A stretch of DNA of 64,000 nt from Mesorhizobium loti CJ3sym (GCF_000472785.1 NZ_AXAL01000016.1:62001-126000); one strand, 5' to 3'. Numbered from the stretch's first letter, positions 1 to 8,878 are shown. Made by a program: numbers and translations. The notes: generated by a model from the sequence alone, not told the origin.

Positions 1-903
1 ATCGTCGAAGCCGGCAAACCACCCGTCATCGACGGCAAGCAGGAACAGCGCATGCGCGTCGGCTGCGGTTCGGCCACCATCGGTATGTTCGCCACGCAAT
101 GGCGCGGGCTGGTCGACGAGGTCGTAGTGGTCGACGACCACATCACCGGCGTCGTCTCCGAGCATCAGGCTGGCAAGGTGCTGGGCTGGCAGGATACCGG
201 GATAAAAATCATCGGCCGCCGTTCAACGCCGGGCCGCTATTTCAAGGTCTCCGAGCCCGGTCTCGGCTGGGGCGGCACCTCGATTTCCGATCCGCTGTCG
301 ATCCTCGGCGAATGGAACGCCAAGAAAGGCGCCCGCCCCGGCCTGTCGCTGCTGATGGTCTCGACCACCGGCGAGCAGTTCGCCTACTACGAACTCGATG
401 ACGATCTGAAGCCGGTGGAAAAACCGTTTCCGGAGCGGTTGCGGAAGTCGGTCAACCTGATCGAGGACAATTGCGAGCCGGCCTTGTGCACCGTGCTGTT
501 CATCGGCGGCGCCGGTGGTTCGCTGCGCGCCGGTGTCACTGAAAACCCGGTCAATCTCACCCGTTCGGTGCAAGGCCTGAAGACCTATGTCACGGTCGGC
601 GGCGCGCCGGTCTATGTCTGGCCGGGCGGCGGCATCACGCTGATGGTCGATGTGACGCGGGTGCCGGAAGGCGCCTTCGGCTATGTGCCGACGCCGGCGC
701 TGGTGGCACCAATCGAGTTCACCTTGCGCCGCGACGATTACATCAGGCTCGGCGGCTACGAGGCCGAAATCCGCAGCGTCGAGGATATCGTCGCCAGGGG
801 CGGCGAATACCTCAACCCTCGCCAGGGCACCGGCGCGCCGACCAGTAACCCCTGGCCGCCGCTGGCACAGTTGCGGCGCGCCGCGTCGAACGGGACCGGA
901 TGA
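1..903 (+). CDS. 6-hydroxynicotinate reductase-like protein, C-terminal part (5' end outside window)
   Basis: The reading frame is open from base 1, so the true start lies upstream; the first internal ATG is at base 52. The visible 300 residues contain a glycine-rich stretch (EPGLGWGGTSISDPLSIL) and a later GGAGGSLRAG segment, which I associate with proteins annotated as 6-hydroxynicotinate reductase, an enzyme of anaerobic-type nicotinate breakdown. The N-terminal half, where iron-sulfur or flavin motifs would be expected, cannot be seen. The stop overlaps the next start by four bases (ATGA), so it is translationally coupled to the UPF0280 gene. The family name is recognition from memory; an uncharacterised relative in another catabolic pathway is the main alternative. 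Confidence 0.6.
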   Translation: MVEAGKPPVIDGKQEQRMRVGCGSATIGMFATQWRGLVDEVVVVDDHITGVVSEHQAGKVLGWQDTGIKIIGRRSTPGRYFKVSEPGLGWGGTSISDPLSILGEWNAKKGARPGLSLLMVSTTGEQFAYYELDDDLKPVEKPFPERLRKSVNLIEDNCEPALCTVLFIGGAGGSLRAGVTENPVNLTRSVQGLKTYVTVGGAPVYVWPGGGITLMVDVTRVPEGAFGYVPTPALVAPIEFTLRRDDYIRLGGYEAEIRSVEDIVARGGEYLNPRQGTGAPTSNPWPPLAQLRRAASNGTG

Positions 904-1787
904 TGGACGGCCCGCAAGCGCATTGGCTTCAGGACGGCAAGCGGTTGCATCTCAACCACGGGCCGATCGATCTGATCGTCGAGGCGTTTGGCGAGGCGCA
1001 CGAGTGCCATCTGGCCTATGAGCAGGCGGTTTCACGCTTCCAGACGATCCTGATCGAGTTGGTCGAGGAGCTTCCCGAATTGCGGCTCCCTGCGTTTTTC
1101 CTGGCGCCACGCACCTTTGCCGGCCCTACGGCGCGCCGCATGGAAGCTGCCGTCATGCCTTTGGCGGAATGCTTCATAACACCGATGGCCGCCGTTGCCG
1201 GATCGGTAGCCGACGAAATGCTCGCCGCATTGCTTGCCGATCGCAAGCTCGATCGCGCCTATGTCAACAATGGCGGCGACAGCGCTCTCCATATCGGCAA
1301 GGGCCAGTCGATGGGCCTGGCGGTCGCCGGCACCGGCAACGGCATGGCCGACCGGATCACGATACGCGCCGAAGATGGCGTTGGCGGCGTTGCCACCAGC
1401 GGTTGGCGCGGCCGCTCCTTCTCGCTTGGCATAGCCGATGCTGTCACCGTGCTGGCGCGGACCGGCGCCGAGGCGGATGCGGCGGCGACGCTGATTGCCA
1501 ACGCGGTAGACCTGCCCGGCAATCCTGCCATCAAGCGCGTTCCGGCATACGAATTGTTGCCCGACAGCGATCTTGGCCCCCGCTTGGTGACACAAGCCGT
1601 CGGCCCGCTTGCATTTGGCGAGGTGGCGCGGGCGCTGGACAACGGCCTTGCCGTCGCCGAAGATTTTCGCCGGCGCGGCCTGATTGCCGCATCGGCGCTG
1701 TTTCTTGGCGGTGAAGCCCGCATCAGTGGCTCGGTTGCACTTGCCGCGCCCAACAAAAATCCGAGGGAGGAAATTGCCCATGCCTGA
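900..1787 (+). CDS. UPF0280 family protein (ApbE-superfamily-like)
   Basis: This 295-residue protein resembles UPF0280, a family distantly related to the FAD-transferring ApbE flavinylation proteins but without a settled function. Visible features are a central ADRITIRAEDGVGGVATSGW segment typical of the ApbE-like fold and a C-terminal region rich in small residues. It starts inside the stop codon of the reductase-like gene and its end overlaps the DUF1185 start by 8 bases, so the genes form one operon. The context suggests a maturation or cofactor role for the upstream reductase; this is inference. It has no signal peptide, so it is probably cytoplasmic. Confidence 0.75.
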   Translation: MMDGPQAHWLQDGKRLHLNHGPIDLIVEAFGEAHECHLAYEQAVSRFQTILIELVEELPELRLPAFFLAPRTFAGPTARRMEAAVMPLAECFITPMAAVAGSVADEMLAALLADRKLDRAYVNNGGDSALHIGKGQSMGLAVAGTGNGMADRITIRAEDGVGGVATSGWRGRSFSLGIADAVTVLARTGAEADAAATLIANAVDLPGNPAIKRVPAYELLPDSDLGPRLVTQAVGPLAFGEVARALDNGLAVAEDFRRRGLIAASALFLGGEARISGSVALAAPNKNPREEIAHA

Positions 1788-2364
1788 GTTCCCGATCCGC
1801 AAAATCGCGGTGCTGAGCGAAGAGATATTTCATGATGGCGGGCCGGTCGCCGAGGTGCCGCGCCGGCGTGCCGCTGCCATGGCTGTGGTCAAGAACCCGT
1901 TCGCCGGGCGCTATGTCGAGGATTTGCAGACCGCCATGGACGATCTGAAGCCGCTCGGGCTGTTGCTTTCCGACAGGCTCATCGCCGCACTTGGCGGTGA
2001 CGTCAAACAGATCGACGGCTACGGCAAGGGCGCCATCGTCGGCATATCAGGCGAACTGGAGCACGGTGCGCTCTGGCATGTGCCCGGTGGCTACGCGATG
2101 CGCGAACGGCTTGGCGACGCCAAGGCGATCGTGCCGTCGGCCAAGAAGGTCGGGGCTTTCGGCTCGAAGCTCGACGTGCCGCTTGGCCACATCAACGCCG
2201 CCTATGTTCGTAGCCATTTCGACGCCATGGAAGTCGGCATCAGCGACGGTCCGCGCCCCGACGAGATTCTTTTCTGTCTGGCCATGACCTGCGGGCCGCG
2301 CATCCACAACCGCATGGGTGGTCTTGCGGCCGACGGCATCAAGGCCTGGGATGGGCTGCGGTGA
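1780..2364 (+). CDS. Amino acid synthesis family protein (DUF1185)
   Basis: This 194-residue protein matches the pattern of the DUF1185 (AA_synth) family, whose biochemical role is unknown despite its name. Landmarks are the start MPEFPIRKIAVLSEE, a YGKGAIVG motif near residue 75, an ELEHGALWH segment and a C-terminal RIHNRMGG segment. The ATG at 1780 is preceded by a strong ribosome binding site (GAGGGAGG about 7 bases upstream), although it lies inside the end of the UPF0280 gene. Its stop overlaps the GTG start of the MarR gene. It is soluble with no export signal. A role in the ring-cleavage or amide chemistry of the operon is plausible but not shown. Confidence 0.75.
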   Translation: MPEFPIRKIAVLSEEIFHDGGPVAEVPRRRAAAMAVVKNPFAGRYVEDLQTAMDDLKPLGLLLSDRLIAALGGDVKQIDGYGKGAIVGISGELEHGALWHVPGGYAMRERLGDAKAIVPSAKKVGAFGSKLDVPLGHINAAYVRSHFDAMEVGISDGPRPDEILFCLAMTCGPRIHNRMGGLAADGIKAWDGLR

Positions 2365-2822
2365 GCGGCGAGGACAATCTGCTCAAGCTGGTCGAGGCCG
2401 AAGAGCCTGAGGACCACGATTACCTCCTGCAGGAGCAGGTCGGCTTCATCCTGCGCAAGGCGCACCAGCGCCATGTCTCGATTTTCGCCGCGCATATTGG
2501 CGATTTGACGCCACCGCAATTCGCGGCGCTGGCCAAACTGCGCGATGTCGGCGAGACCTCGCAAAACCAGCTCGGCACACTGATCGCCATGGATGCGGCG
2601 ACCGTGAAGGGCGTCATCGACAGGCTGAAGGCGCGCGGCCTTGTCGAACTTTCCAAGCATGAGGTCGACAAAAGGCGGCTGCTGGTCAACTTGACCCCGG
2701 AAGGCCGCGACGCCATCGAACGCCTGATCCCGCTGGCCCGGGAGATCACTCAGGAGACGCTGGCGCCGCTCTCGGCCAAGGAGATCGCCACCTTCACGAA
2801 GCTGCTGGCGAAGCTGGCATAA
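2361..2822 (+). CDS. MarR family transcriptional regulator
   Basis: This is a 153-residue winged-helix regulator. The DNA-binding region is visible as TPPQFAALAKLRDVGETSQN followed by LGTLIAMDAATVKGVIDRLKARGLVE and a wing with DKRRLLVNLTPEG, in the usual MarR order. Translation probably starts at GTG 2361, overlapping the DUF1185 stop (GTGA). It is the last gene of the reductase-like/UPF0280/DUF1185 operon and probably controls that operon in response to the aromatic substrate, as is usual for MarR proteins in degradation clusters; the ligand is not known. It converges with the inositol-phosphatase-like gene, leaving only about 24 bases between them. Confidence 0.9.
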   Translation: MSGEDNLLKLVEAEEPEDHDYLLQEQVGFILRKAHQRHVSIFAAHIGDLTPPQFAALAKLRDVGETSQNQLGTLIAMDAATVKGVIDRLKARGLVELSKHEVDKRRLLVNLTPEGRDAIERLIPLAREITQETLAPLSAKEIATFTKLLAKLA

Positions 2823-2846
2823 GGATACCCGCCACCCGGCTAGCAA

Positions 2847-3641
2847 TCAGGGCCGGAACACGCCTAAGCAAAGCTCCTGCAGTTTCGAAAACACACCCTT
2901 GCCGCCAGTGATGACCCGGGTGCCGTCGTGCAGCACCGTTTTGGGGTCGGCCTTCAGAACGGTGCCGCCGGCCTCCTCAATCAGCAGCATGCCGGCCAGG
3001 CAGTCCCAGGCATTCATGTGTTCTTCGACATAGCCAAGCAACCGTCCCGAGGCCACATAGGCCAGCATCAGGGCGCCTGAGGCGTTGCGGAAGAAGACGC
3101 CGCCTTCGGCCAGGATCTTCTTGATGAGCACGGCGATATTTTCAGCCTCCGCCCGGTTCGAGAATCCGGTCCCCACCGAGCCTTCTTCCAGGCTGGTCGC
3201 TGCGCTCGTCCTGATCGGCCTGCCATTGAGGAACGCGCCGCCGCCGAGCCGGCCGTGAAACGTCTCGCCGGTCGACGGTTCGTGAATGACGCCGACGACC
3301 GTCTCGCCATCCCTGGCGCAAGCTATCACCACGCACCAGGCCGGAATGCCGCGCACGAAATTGGCGGTGCCGTCGATGGGGTCGATGACCCAGACATAGC
3401 CGGTCGCACCAGTGACCGAGGCATGTTCCTCGCCGACGATGCCATCTTGCGGATAATCAGCGGCGATGGCCGCGCGGATAAACAGTTCAACCTCGCGGTC
3501 GGCTTGCGAGACCAGGTCCTGATGGCCCTTGCTCTCGATGGTCAGGCTTTCCAGGTCGCGGAAATATCCGAGGCCGAGCTCGCCTGCCCGCCGGGCCAGA
3601 TCGATGGCAAACTGCGTGCGGGCGTCAAAATCATGTGTCAC
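2847..3641 (-). CDS. Inositol monophosphatase family protein
   Basis: This is a 264-residue member of the lithium-sensitive, Mg-dependent phosphatase family (IMPase/CysQ-like). Metal-binding signatures are visible: VGEEHA (Glu ligand), WVIDPIDGTANFVRGIP (the DPIDGT motif) and a C-terminal AWDCLAGMLLIEEAGG motif. Length is normal for the family. The likely start is GTG at 3641; an ATG in frame is not available close by. It lies downstream of the LLM oxidoreductase and NAT genes on the same strand with an 80-base gap, so co-transcription is possible. The physiological substrate (inositol-1-phosphate, histidinol phosphate or PAP) cannot be told from sequence alone. Confidence 0.88.
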   Translation of the reverse strand: MTHDFDARTQFAIDLARRAGELGLGYFRDLESLTIESKGHQDLVSQADREVELFIRAAIAADYPQDGIVGEEHASVTGATGYVWVIDPIDGTANFVRGIPAWCVVIACARDGETVVGVIHEPSTGETFHGRLGGGAFLNGRPIRTSAATSLEEGSVGTGFSNRAEAENIAVLIKKILAEGGVFFRNASGALMLAYVASGRLLGYVEEHMNAWDCLAGMLLIEEAGGTVLKADPKTVLHDGTRVITGGKGVFSKLQELCLGVFRP

Positions 3642-3724
3642 GGGAAAGCTCGCTCTTGCCTCTGGATGCTCCGCACTTAGCAGAGCATCGCTACCGGCAA
3701 AAGGACCCCGCTGGACACAAAACG

Positions 3725-4726
3725 TCAGGCCGCCTGCGACAGGGATTTGTGAGCGTCGGCCAGGATCTCGAAGGAGCGCACCCGCGCAGCATGATCAAAG
3801 ATCTGCGCGGTGACCATCAGTTCGTCAGCACCAGTGCGGCGCACGAAGGCATCGATGCCCTGGCGGACCGTTTCGGGAGAACCGACAACGGCGCAAGACA
3901 GCGCCTGGCCGAGCATGGTCTTGGCCATCGGGTCGAGATCCCTTTCATAATTCTCGACAGGCGGCGGCAGTCGCCCCGGCCGGCCGGTGCGCAAATTGAC
4001 GAAGGCCTGCTGCAGCGAGGTGAACAGCAATCGTGCCTCGGCATCGGTCGGTGCGGCAAAGACGTTGAGGCCGAGCATGACATGCGGTTTGTCGAGCTGT
4101 TCCGAGGGCTGGAAGCGCGAGCGGTAGATGTCCAGTGCGTGATCGAGCTCTGCCGGCGCGAAATGCGAGGCGAAGGCATAGGGCAGGCCGAGCATGGCGG
4201 CGAGCTGCGCGCCATAGAGGCTGGAACCAAGAATCCAGATTGGCACGGTCTGGCCTTCGCCCGGCACGGCGCGGAGGCGCTGGCCTTCTTCGGCGGGCAG
4301 GAAATAGCCCATCAGCTCGACGACATCCTGTGGAAAATTGTCGACGCCAGCCTCGAGGTTGCGGCGCAAGGCGCGCGCGGTGTTCATGTCGGTGCCGGGT
4401 GCCCGGCCGAGGCCGAGATCGATACGGCCGGGAAACAAGGCAGCCAGCGTGCCGAATTGCTCGGCAATGACCAGCGGCGCATGGTTGGGCAGCATGATGC
4501 CGCCGGCGCCGACGCGAATGGTCTTGGTGCCGCCGGCGACATGGGCGATGACCACGGATGTGGCGGCGCTCGCAATGCCCGGCATGTTGTGATGCTCGGC
4601 CAGCCAGTAGCGCTTATAGCCCAGGCGCTCGGCATGGCGAGCGAGATCGAGCGAGTTGGCCAGCGATTGCGAGGCATCGCTGCCTTCGACGATCGGCGAC
4701 AGGTCGAGAACGGACAGTTCGGTCAT
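3725..4726 (-). CDS. LLM class flavin-dependent oxidoreductase (MsnO8/YhbW-like)
   Basis: This 333-residue TIM-barrel protein of the bacterial luciferase superfamily probably uses reduced FMN to oxygenate or reduce an unidentified small molecule. Characteristic segments are LSVLDLSPIVEG at the start, YWLAEHHNMPG near residue 41, RVGAGGIMLPNHAPL and PGRIDLGLGRAPGTD, the pattern of the MsnO8/YhbW subgroup. Its start overlaps the stop of the NAT gene by four bases, so the two are coupled. The C terminus (EILADAHKSLSQAA) is complete. The substrate is unknown; pairing with an arylamine acetyltransferase hints at aromatic or xenobiotic metabolism, which is inference. Confidence 0.85.
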   Translation of the reverse strand: MTELSVLDLSPIVEGSDASQSLANSLDLARHAERLGYKRYWLAEHHNMPGIASAATSVVIAHVAGGTKTIRVGAGGIMLPNHAPLVIAEQFGTLAALFPGRIDLGLGRAPGTDMNTARALRRNLEAGVDNFPQDVVELMGYFLPAEEGQRLRAVPGEGQTVPIWILGSSLYGAQLAAMLGLPYAFASHFAPAELDHALDIYRSRFQPSEQLDKPHVMLGLNVFAAPTDAEARLLFTSLQQAFVNLRTGRPGRLPPPVENYERDLDPMAKTMLGQALSCAVVGSPETVRQGIDAFVRRTGADELMVTAQIFDHAARVRSFEILADAHKSLSQAA

Positions 4727-5559
4727 GCGTTGGTCTCCACGATCTTCTTCTCACGCACCCTGGCCTCGAAAGCCGTGCGGTCGGGAATGATGATGCCGAG
4801 CTGGCCTTCCAGCATGTCGGCGAGTTCGGCGGCGGTAGCTATCTCTGTCTGCTCGGTGCGGCCACCAATGTGATGGATCGACAGGCGATTGCCGCGCAAA
4901 GCGTAACGCCGGTCGGGCGCGGCGCGCGCCGCCACGACAGTCGTCAGGAAATGCGATGTCGGACTGGTCGACAGGAAGTAGTTGGTGACGGAATAGTCGA
5001 CCTCATACTGCGGCTGCAGGTCGAAGCGGTAGAGCGAGCGCCAGTCGCCGCCGATGGCGGCCTGCAGGCGGAAATGATCGTCGACCTCGACGATGCGAAA
5101 TGTCTCGTGGGGGGGTTTTTGCTCCGCGCCGGGATCCAGCAGCAGCGGCGCCGTCAGGGTCAGGCCACCGAAGCCGACATCGGCGATATAGGTGCGGCCA
5201 TCAAGCTCGATGCGCAGCAGCATGTGGCTGCGCGCCGTGATGGCATCTTCTGCCTGGCCCCAAAGCACGCGTGCGGCGAGGCCGCTGACCTCAAAACCAA
5301 GCGCCTTCAGCGCATGCATGAAGAGGAGGTTGTGCTCGAAGCAATAGCCGCCGCGCCCGCCAAGGACGATCTTGTCCTGCAGCGCGGCAAGGTCGAGCCT
5401 AACTGGGTTGCCAAGAAACGGATCCATGTTTTCGAACGGGATTGCCTGCGGATGCAGGAAATGCAGCGCCTTCAGCGTATCCAGCGATGCGTCCCGAGGA
5501 CCGGCGTAACCGATGCGAGCGAGATAGGCGTCGAGATCGAAGGAAGGAACGTCGCTCAT
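4723..5559 (-). CDS. nat: Arylamine N-acetyltransferase
   Basis: This 278-residue protein should transfer an acetyl group from acetyl-CoA to arylamines or hydrazines in the cytoplasm. The complete catalytic triad can be read: Cys73 in RGGYCFEHN, His112 in ARSHMLL and Asp127 in YIADVGFGG. N-terminal LDAYLARIGY is also typical. I chose ATG 5559 (MSDVPSF) because it gives the usual NAT length and N-terminus; the frame stays open for about 170 codons upstream without homology. It overlaps the LLM oxidoreductase gene downstream by four bases. Natural substrates of rhizobial NATs are poorly known. Confidence 0.92.
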   Translation of the reverse strand: MSDVPSFDLDAYLARIGYAGPRDASLDTLKALHFLHPQAIPFENMDPFLGNPVRLDLAALQDKIVLGGRGGYCFEHNLLFMHALKALGFEVSGLAARVLWGQAEDAITARSHMLLRIELDGRTYIADVGFGGLTLTAPLLLDPGAEQKPPHETFRIVEVDDHFRLQAAIGGDWRSLYRFDLQPQYEVDYSVTNYFLSTSPTSHFLTTVVAARAAPDRRYALRGNRLSIHHIGGRTEQTEIATAAELADMLEGQLGIIIPDRTAFEARVREKKIVETNA

Positions 5560-5630
5560 TGGGAAGGCACCGGCAGTTGATCGGCCGGATATAGGCATTC
5601 GATCCCGCCGCCGCAAACCGCGTCCACCTT

Positions 5631-6800
5631 CTATGCGGTGGCCTTGCTGCTCTCCTCCGCCGGCTCCTCTTCCACCACGGCGGTCTGCTGTGCGGCGAGA
5701 AAATTGCCGACATGGCTCAGCCCTTCGAAATGATCGCAGAACACCTTGATGACGACCAGCAGCGGCACCGCCATCAGGGCGCCGACGAAGCCCCACAGCC
5801 ACGACCAGAAGGCGATGGCGATGAAGATCGCCACGGCGTTGATCTCCAGGCGCCGGCCGACCACCATCGGTGTCACGAACTGGCCCTCGACGATGTCGCA
5901 CAACAGCACGAAGGCCGGCGCCAAAAGCGCGTAGGAAATGGTGTCGAAGCTGATCAAGGCCATGACCGTGACCAGCACCAAGGTCAGCAGCGCGCCGACA
6001 TAGGGCAGAAAGTTGAGGAGTGCCGCGGCTACACCCCAGACCAGCGGGTTGGGCATGCCAAGCGCCCAAAGGCCCAGGCCGATCACCGTGCCGAGACCGG
6101 CATTGATGATGGTGACGGTGAGCAAATAGTGCGAGATTTCACGCTCGACATCAAAAACGACACGCAGCGCCCGCTTCTTCTCGCTGAGGCTGGCGAAGGA
6201 CTGGATGATCTTTTCATAGAACATCGTGCCCGAGGCGAGCAGGAACAGTGAGAGCACGAAGATGATGGTGAGGCTTGTTCCCGCCGACAGGATATTGCTG
6301 GCGGCCGACGACAGGATGCCGGACTGGGCAACCGCCACCTTCTGCACGCCGGGCTCTTGCGTGGTCTCGGTCAATTGCTCGATCTGATGCGAGACCTGCA
6401 TGATTTTTTCCAGCGGACGCCGCAATTGCGCCAAGCGCTCGGTGAGCTGCTGGCCGATCGACGATGTGTTGTTGATGAGGTCGATGACCGGACCGCTGAG
6501 CAGGTAGCCTGCGCTGGCGAACACGCAGATCGAGAGCAGCACAAGAAGCGTCGCCGAGACCACTTCGGGAATGCCACGTTTCCGCAGCAGCCGCACGATC
6601 GGCGTCAGCGTTAACGCCAGAAGGAAGGCCAGGATGACCGGCATGAAGAAAGCGCGGGCGAAGTAGAGCGCGTAGATGGTCATGAAAATGAAGATGCCGA
6701 TGAGCAGCGAGCGCATCAGATGCGTATCCGCGCGAGCCGCGACGCGCACGTCTTGAGCCTCGGCAACACCTGCGCCCAAAGCGGCGGGTTCGGCTTTCAT
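5631..6800 (-). CDS. AI-2E family transporter (PerM/UPF0118)
   Basis: This 389-residue polytopic inner-membrane protein has the PerM/TqsA layout: two hydrophobic helices near the N-terminus (IGIFIFMTIYALYFARAF and VILAFLLALTLTPIVRLL), a soluble helical part with glutamines (residues about 100-170), then a cluster of C-terminal helices including LGLWALGMPNPLVWG and the family motif LNFLPYVGALL. Members are described as exporters of autoinducer-2 or as Na/H antiporters, so the actual substrate is uncertain. Start ATG 6800 (MKAEPAA) is preferred over 6821 by the usual N-terminal length. It is a single gene, with gaps to its neighbours on both sides. Confidence 0.85.
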   Translation of the reverse strand: MKAEPAALGAGVAEAQDVRVAARADTHLMRSLLIGIFIFMTIYALYFARAFFMPVILAFLLALTLTPIVRLLRKRGIPEVVSATLLVLLSICVFASAGYLLSGPVIDLINNTSSIGQQLTERLAQLRRPLEKIMQVSHQIEQLTETTQEPGVQKVAVAQSGILSSAASNILSAGTSLTIIFVLSLFLLASGTMFYEKIIQSFASLSEKKRALRVVFDVEREISHYLLTVTIINAGLGTVIGLGLWALGMPNPLVWGVAAALLNFLPYVGALLTLVLVTVMALISFDTISYALLAPAFVLLCDIVEGQFVTPMVVGRRLEINAVAIFIAIAFWSWLWGFVGALMAVPLLVVIKVFCDHFEGLSHVGNFLAAQQTAVVEEEPAEESSKATA

Positions 6801-6920
6801 CACGGTCCCTCGGCGGCGCACCGCAATTGGTGCGATCCGTCGACCGAAAACGCCGGCGTGGCTTCAAGGTTCCGTTAGCCGGCAGGCCCGCGTCTGCAGG
6901 CCTGCCGTTGCTCATCTGGC

Positions 6921-7982
6921 TCAGGCGACGGGCGCTGCCACCTCCGCTGGGGATTTCGCCGTTTCCTTGCGCACGATCGGCGCCACCCTTGTGCCGTAGA
7001 GTTCGATCGCCTTCATGATCTTGGTGTGCGGCATGGTGCCGATCGCCATCTGCAGCAGGAAGCGGTCATTGTTGAAAATCCTGTGCTGGGCGACGATCTT
7101 TTCCGCCACCTGCTCCGGATTGCCGACGAACAGGGCACCACTCGGACCACGCGACTGGTCGAAATGCGCCCGCGATGTCGGGCCCCAGCCGCGCTCGCGG
7201 CCGATGCGGTTCATCACTTCCGCCTGCGGACCGTAGAAATCGTCGGCCGCCTGTTCGGTCGTCTCGGCAATGAAGCCATGCACGTTGATGCTGGTGGCGA
7301 GGCCCGACGGGTCAGCGTCGGCGCGCTTGGCGGCCTCGCGGTAGACATCGAACAGCGGCGCGAAGCGGGCCGGCTCGCCGCCGATGATGGCGAGCGCCAG
7401 CGGCAGGCCGAGCGCGCCCGCGCGGGCAGCAGACTGGGGCGTGCCGCCAATGGCGATCCAGATCGGCAACCTGTCCTGGAACGGCCGGGGATAGACACCG
7501 CGATCGTTGATCGGCGCGCGCAGATTGCCGGACCATGTGACCTTGACGCTGTCTCGGATGGCAAGCAGTAGATCGAGCTTTTCCGCGAACAGCTCGTCAT
7601 AATCCTCCAGATTGTAGCCGAACAGCGGGAAGGATTCGATGAACGAACCACGCCCGGCCATGATCTCGGCGCGCCCGCCCGACAGAAGATCGAGCGTGGC
7701 AAACTGCTGGAAGACGCGCACCGGATCGTCGGAGGAAAGCACGGTAACCGCGCTGGTCAGCTTGATGCGTTTCGAGCGCTCGGCAGCCGCGGCCAAACCC
7801 ACGACCGGTGCTGAAGCGGCATAATCGGGCCGGTGATGTTCGCCGAGCCCAAAAACGTCGAGACCGACCTGGTCGGCCAGTTCGACCTCTTCGATCAGGT
7901 TTCGCAGCCGCTCATGCGGCCCAATGGCGCCGGGGCCCGGTTGCGGGCTGACGTCGGCAAAGGTGTAAAGACCGAGTTCCAT
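6921..7982 (-). CDS. LLM class flavin-dependent oxidoreductase (second copy, different subgroup)
   Basis: This 353-residue luciferase-superfamily protein has MELGLYTFADVSP at the N-terminus, GLGEHHRPDYAASAP near residue 45, LTSAVTVLSSDDPVRVFQQ and GRAEIMAGRGSF, then LPIWIAIGGTPQSAARAG. This is the subgroup found next to many alphaproteobacterial and actinobacterial redox genes, and it differs clearly from the other LLM protein at 3.7-4.7 kb. It should bind FMN or F420-like flavin; substrate unknown. It appears to be a single-gene unit: a Rhizobiales palindromic repeat lies just upstream, and the PerM-type gene is about 120 bases downstream. Confidence 0.85.
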   Translation of the reverse strand: MELGLYTFADVSPQPGPGAIGPHERLRNLIEEVELADQVGLDVFGLGEHHRPDYAASAPVVGLAAAAERSKRIKLTSAVTVLSSDDPVRVFQQFATLDLLSGGRAEIMAGRGSFIESFPLFGYNLEDYDELFAEKLDLLLAIRDSVKVTWSGNLRAPINDRGVYPRPFQDRLPIWIAIGGTPQSAARAGALGLPLALAIIGGEPARFAPLFDVYREAAKRADADPSGLATSINVHGFIAETTEQAADDFYGPQAEVMNRIGRERGWGPTSRAHFDQSRGPSGALFVGNPEQVAEKIVAQHRIFNNDRFLLQMAIGTMPHTKIMKAIELYGTRVAPIVRKETAKSPAEVAAPVA

Positions 7983-8014
7983 GTGATGTCATCCTGGTGT
8001 TGGGTTTTACCGCC

Positions 8015-8105
8015 AGAAGCAATTCCAGGAAAAGTGTGAAACGGTTTTCCGTCCGGAATTGCGTCAAAGCAACAGAAAGAGCGGTTCACCAAAAGGTGAA
8101 CCGCT
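8015..8105. repeat. Rhizobiales intergenic palindromic element (RIME-like)
   Basis: Two adjacent hairpins make up most of the roughly 300-base gap between the LLM gene and the next plus-strand gene. The first pairs GCAATTCC (8019-8026) with GGAATTGC (8055-8062) and encloses the core GAAAAGTGTGAAACGGTTTTCC. The second is a perfect 11-base stem (8080-8090 with 8095-8105) around an AAAA loop. The same core recurs at about 21.29 kb. This is the form of the short mosaic repeats scattered between rhizobial genes; no coding function is expected. I see no gene in the rest of the gap. Confidence 0.8.
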
Positions 8106-8292
8106 GACGTAGCGACGGTACAGCCTCGCCGCCAGAGAGGCTGACGGTGAACAGTGCATGTCGGTTTGCAAGGAAAAGGCGTCTCCCGCGCGCAACATCG
8201 CGGAATTTCATGGCTGGCATACCGTTTTGGCGCTTGAACTCTTGCTATTCGCGCGTATGTAAGCCTCGCGAATTGACTTCAGGGAAGTGGAC

Positions 8293-8721
8293 TTGGCTAT
8301 TTACAGGGAAAAAGACGTTTTCGAGCGGCGCAACGCCGCGAACGAGGCAAAGAAGGCGCTTCTCGAGCGCTTCAAGGCAAAGCCGCCGGCGGATGATCCC
8401 GCAGTGCTGGCGCGGCAGGCCGAACGCAAGGCAATTCTCGAGGCTCGCGAAATCCGTGAGGCCGAGAAGGCGAGGCTGAAGCAGGAAAAGCTGGCACGCG
8501 AGGCGGTCGAGAAGGCCGAGCGCGAGGCAGCGGCCGAAGCGGCACGCATCGCCGCCGAAGAGGCAGCGCAGGCTGAAGCGAAGATCAAGGAAGCCGAGGA
8601 GACCGAGCGCATAGCTCGTCTGCTGGCTGACGAAGCCGAGCGTAAGGCCAAGCGTGACGCGCGTTATGCAGCGCGCAAGCAGCGTACCGGCAGAACGCCT
8701 CCGGGCTTCTCCGCCCGCTAA
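8293..8721 (+). CDS. Charged coiled-coil protein (DUF6481-like)
   Basis: This 142-residue protein is almost entirely a long charged helix, dominated by Ala, Glu, Lys and Arg from residue 20 to 130, with a small basic tail ending RTPPGFSAR. It resembles a Rhizobiales-restricted family annotated as DUF6481; function unknown. Two starts are possible: GTG 8287, only two bases after AGGGA, and TTG 8293, at a good distance from it. I prefer TTG 8293 for that spacing. The composition predicts a coiled coil and no membrane segment. The preceding gap holds the palindromic repeat and may contain its promoter. Confidence 0.7.
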   Translation: MAIYREKDVFERRNAANEAKKALLERFKAKPPADDPAVLARQAERKAILEAREIREAEKARLKQEKLAREAVEKAEREAAAEAARIAAEEAAQAEAKIKEAEETERIARLLADEAERKAKRDARYAARKQRTGRTPPGFSAR

Positions 8722-8840
8722 GGCCTTTTCGGCCAAGCTTCGAAATTTGGAAGCAGGGTCGCCTTGCTGCGGCCCTGAACGCGTTTGCATGAAAACAAAG
8801 CCTTGAGCCTCTCTGAGGCAGGCCGTCCCAACGGCTCGCA

Positions 8841-8861
8841 CCCTCGGGCCAAGCCCGAGGG
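8841..8861. terminator. Possible shared terminator hairpin
   Basis: A perfect 8-base stem (CCCTCGGG with CCCGAGGG) and 5-base loop lies between the converging coiled-coil gene and the guanidinium exporter gene. There is no T-run on either side, so termination is only a suggestion. Confidence 0.4.
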
Positions 8862-8878
8862 CAGACGCTTGGAGGCAA

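Noticed and set aside
3635..4873. 412-codon open frame on the plus strand across the LLM gene
   Set aside because: Antisense shadow of a luciferase-superfamily protein with clear motifs.
5560..6069. Long N-terminal extension of the NAT gene in the same frame
   Set aside because: It overlaps the PerM-type gene on the same strand in another frame and has no homology; NAT length is right from 5559.
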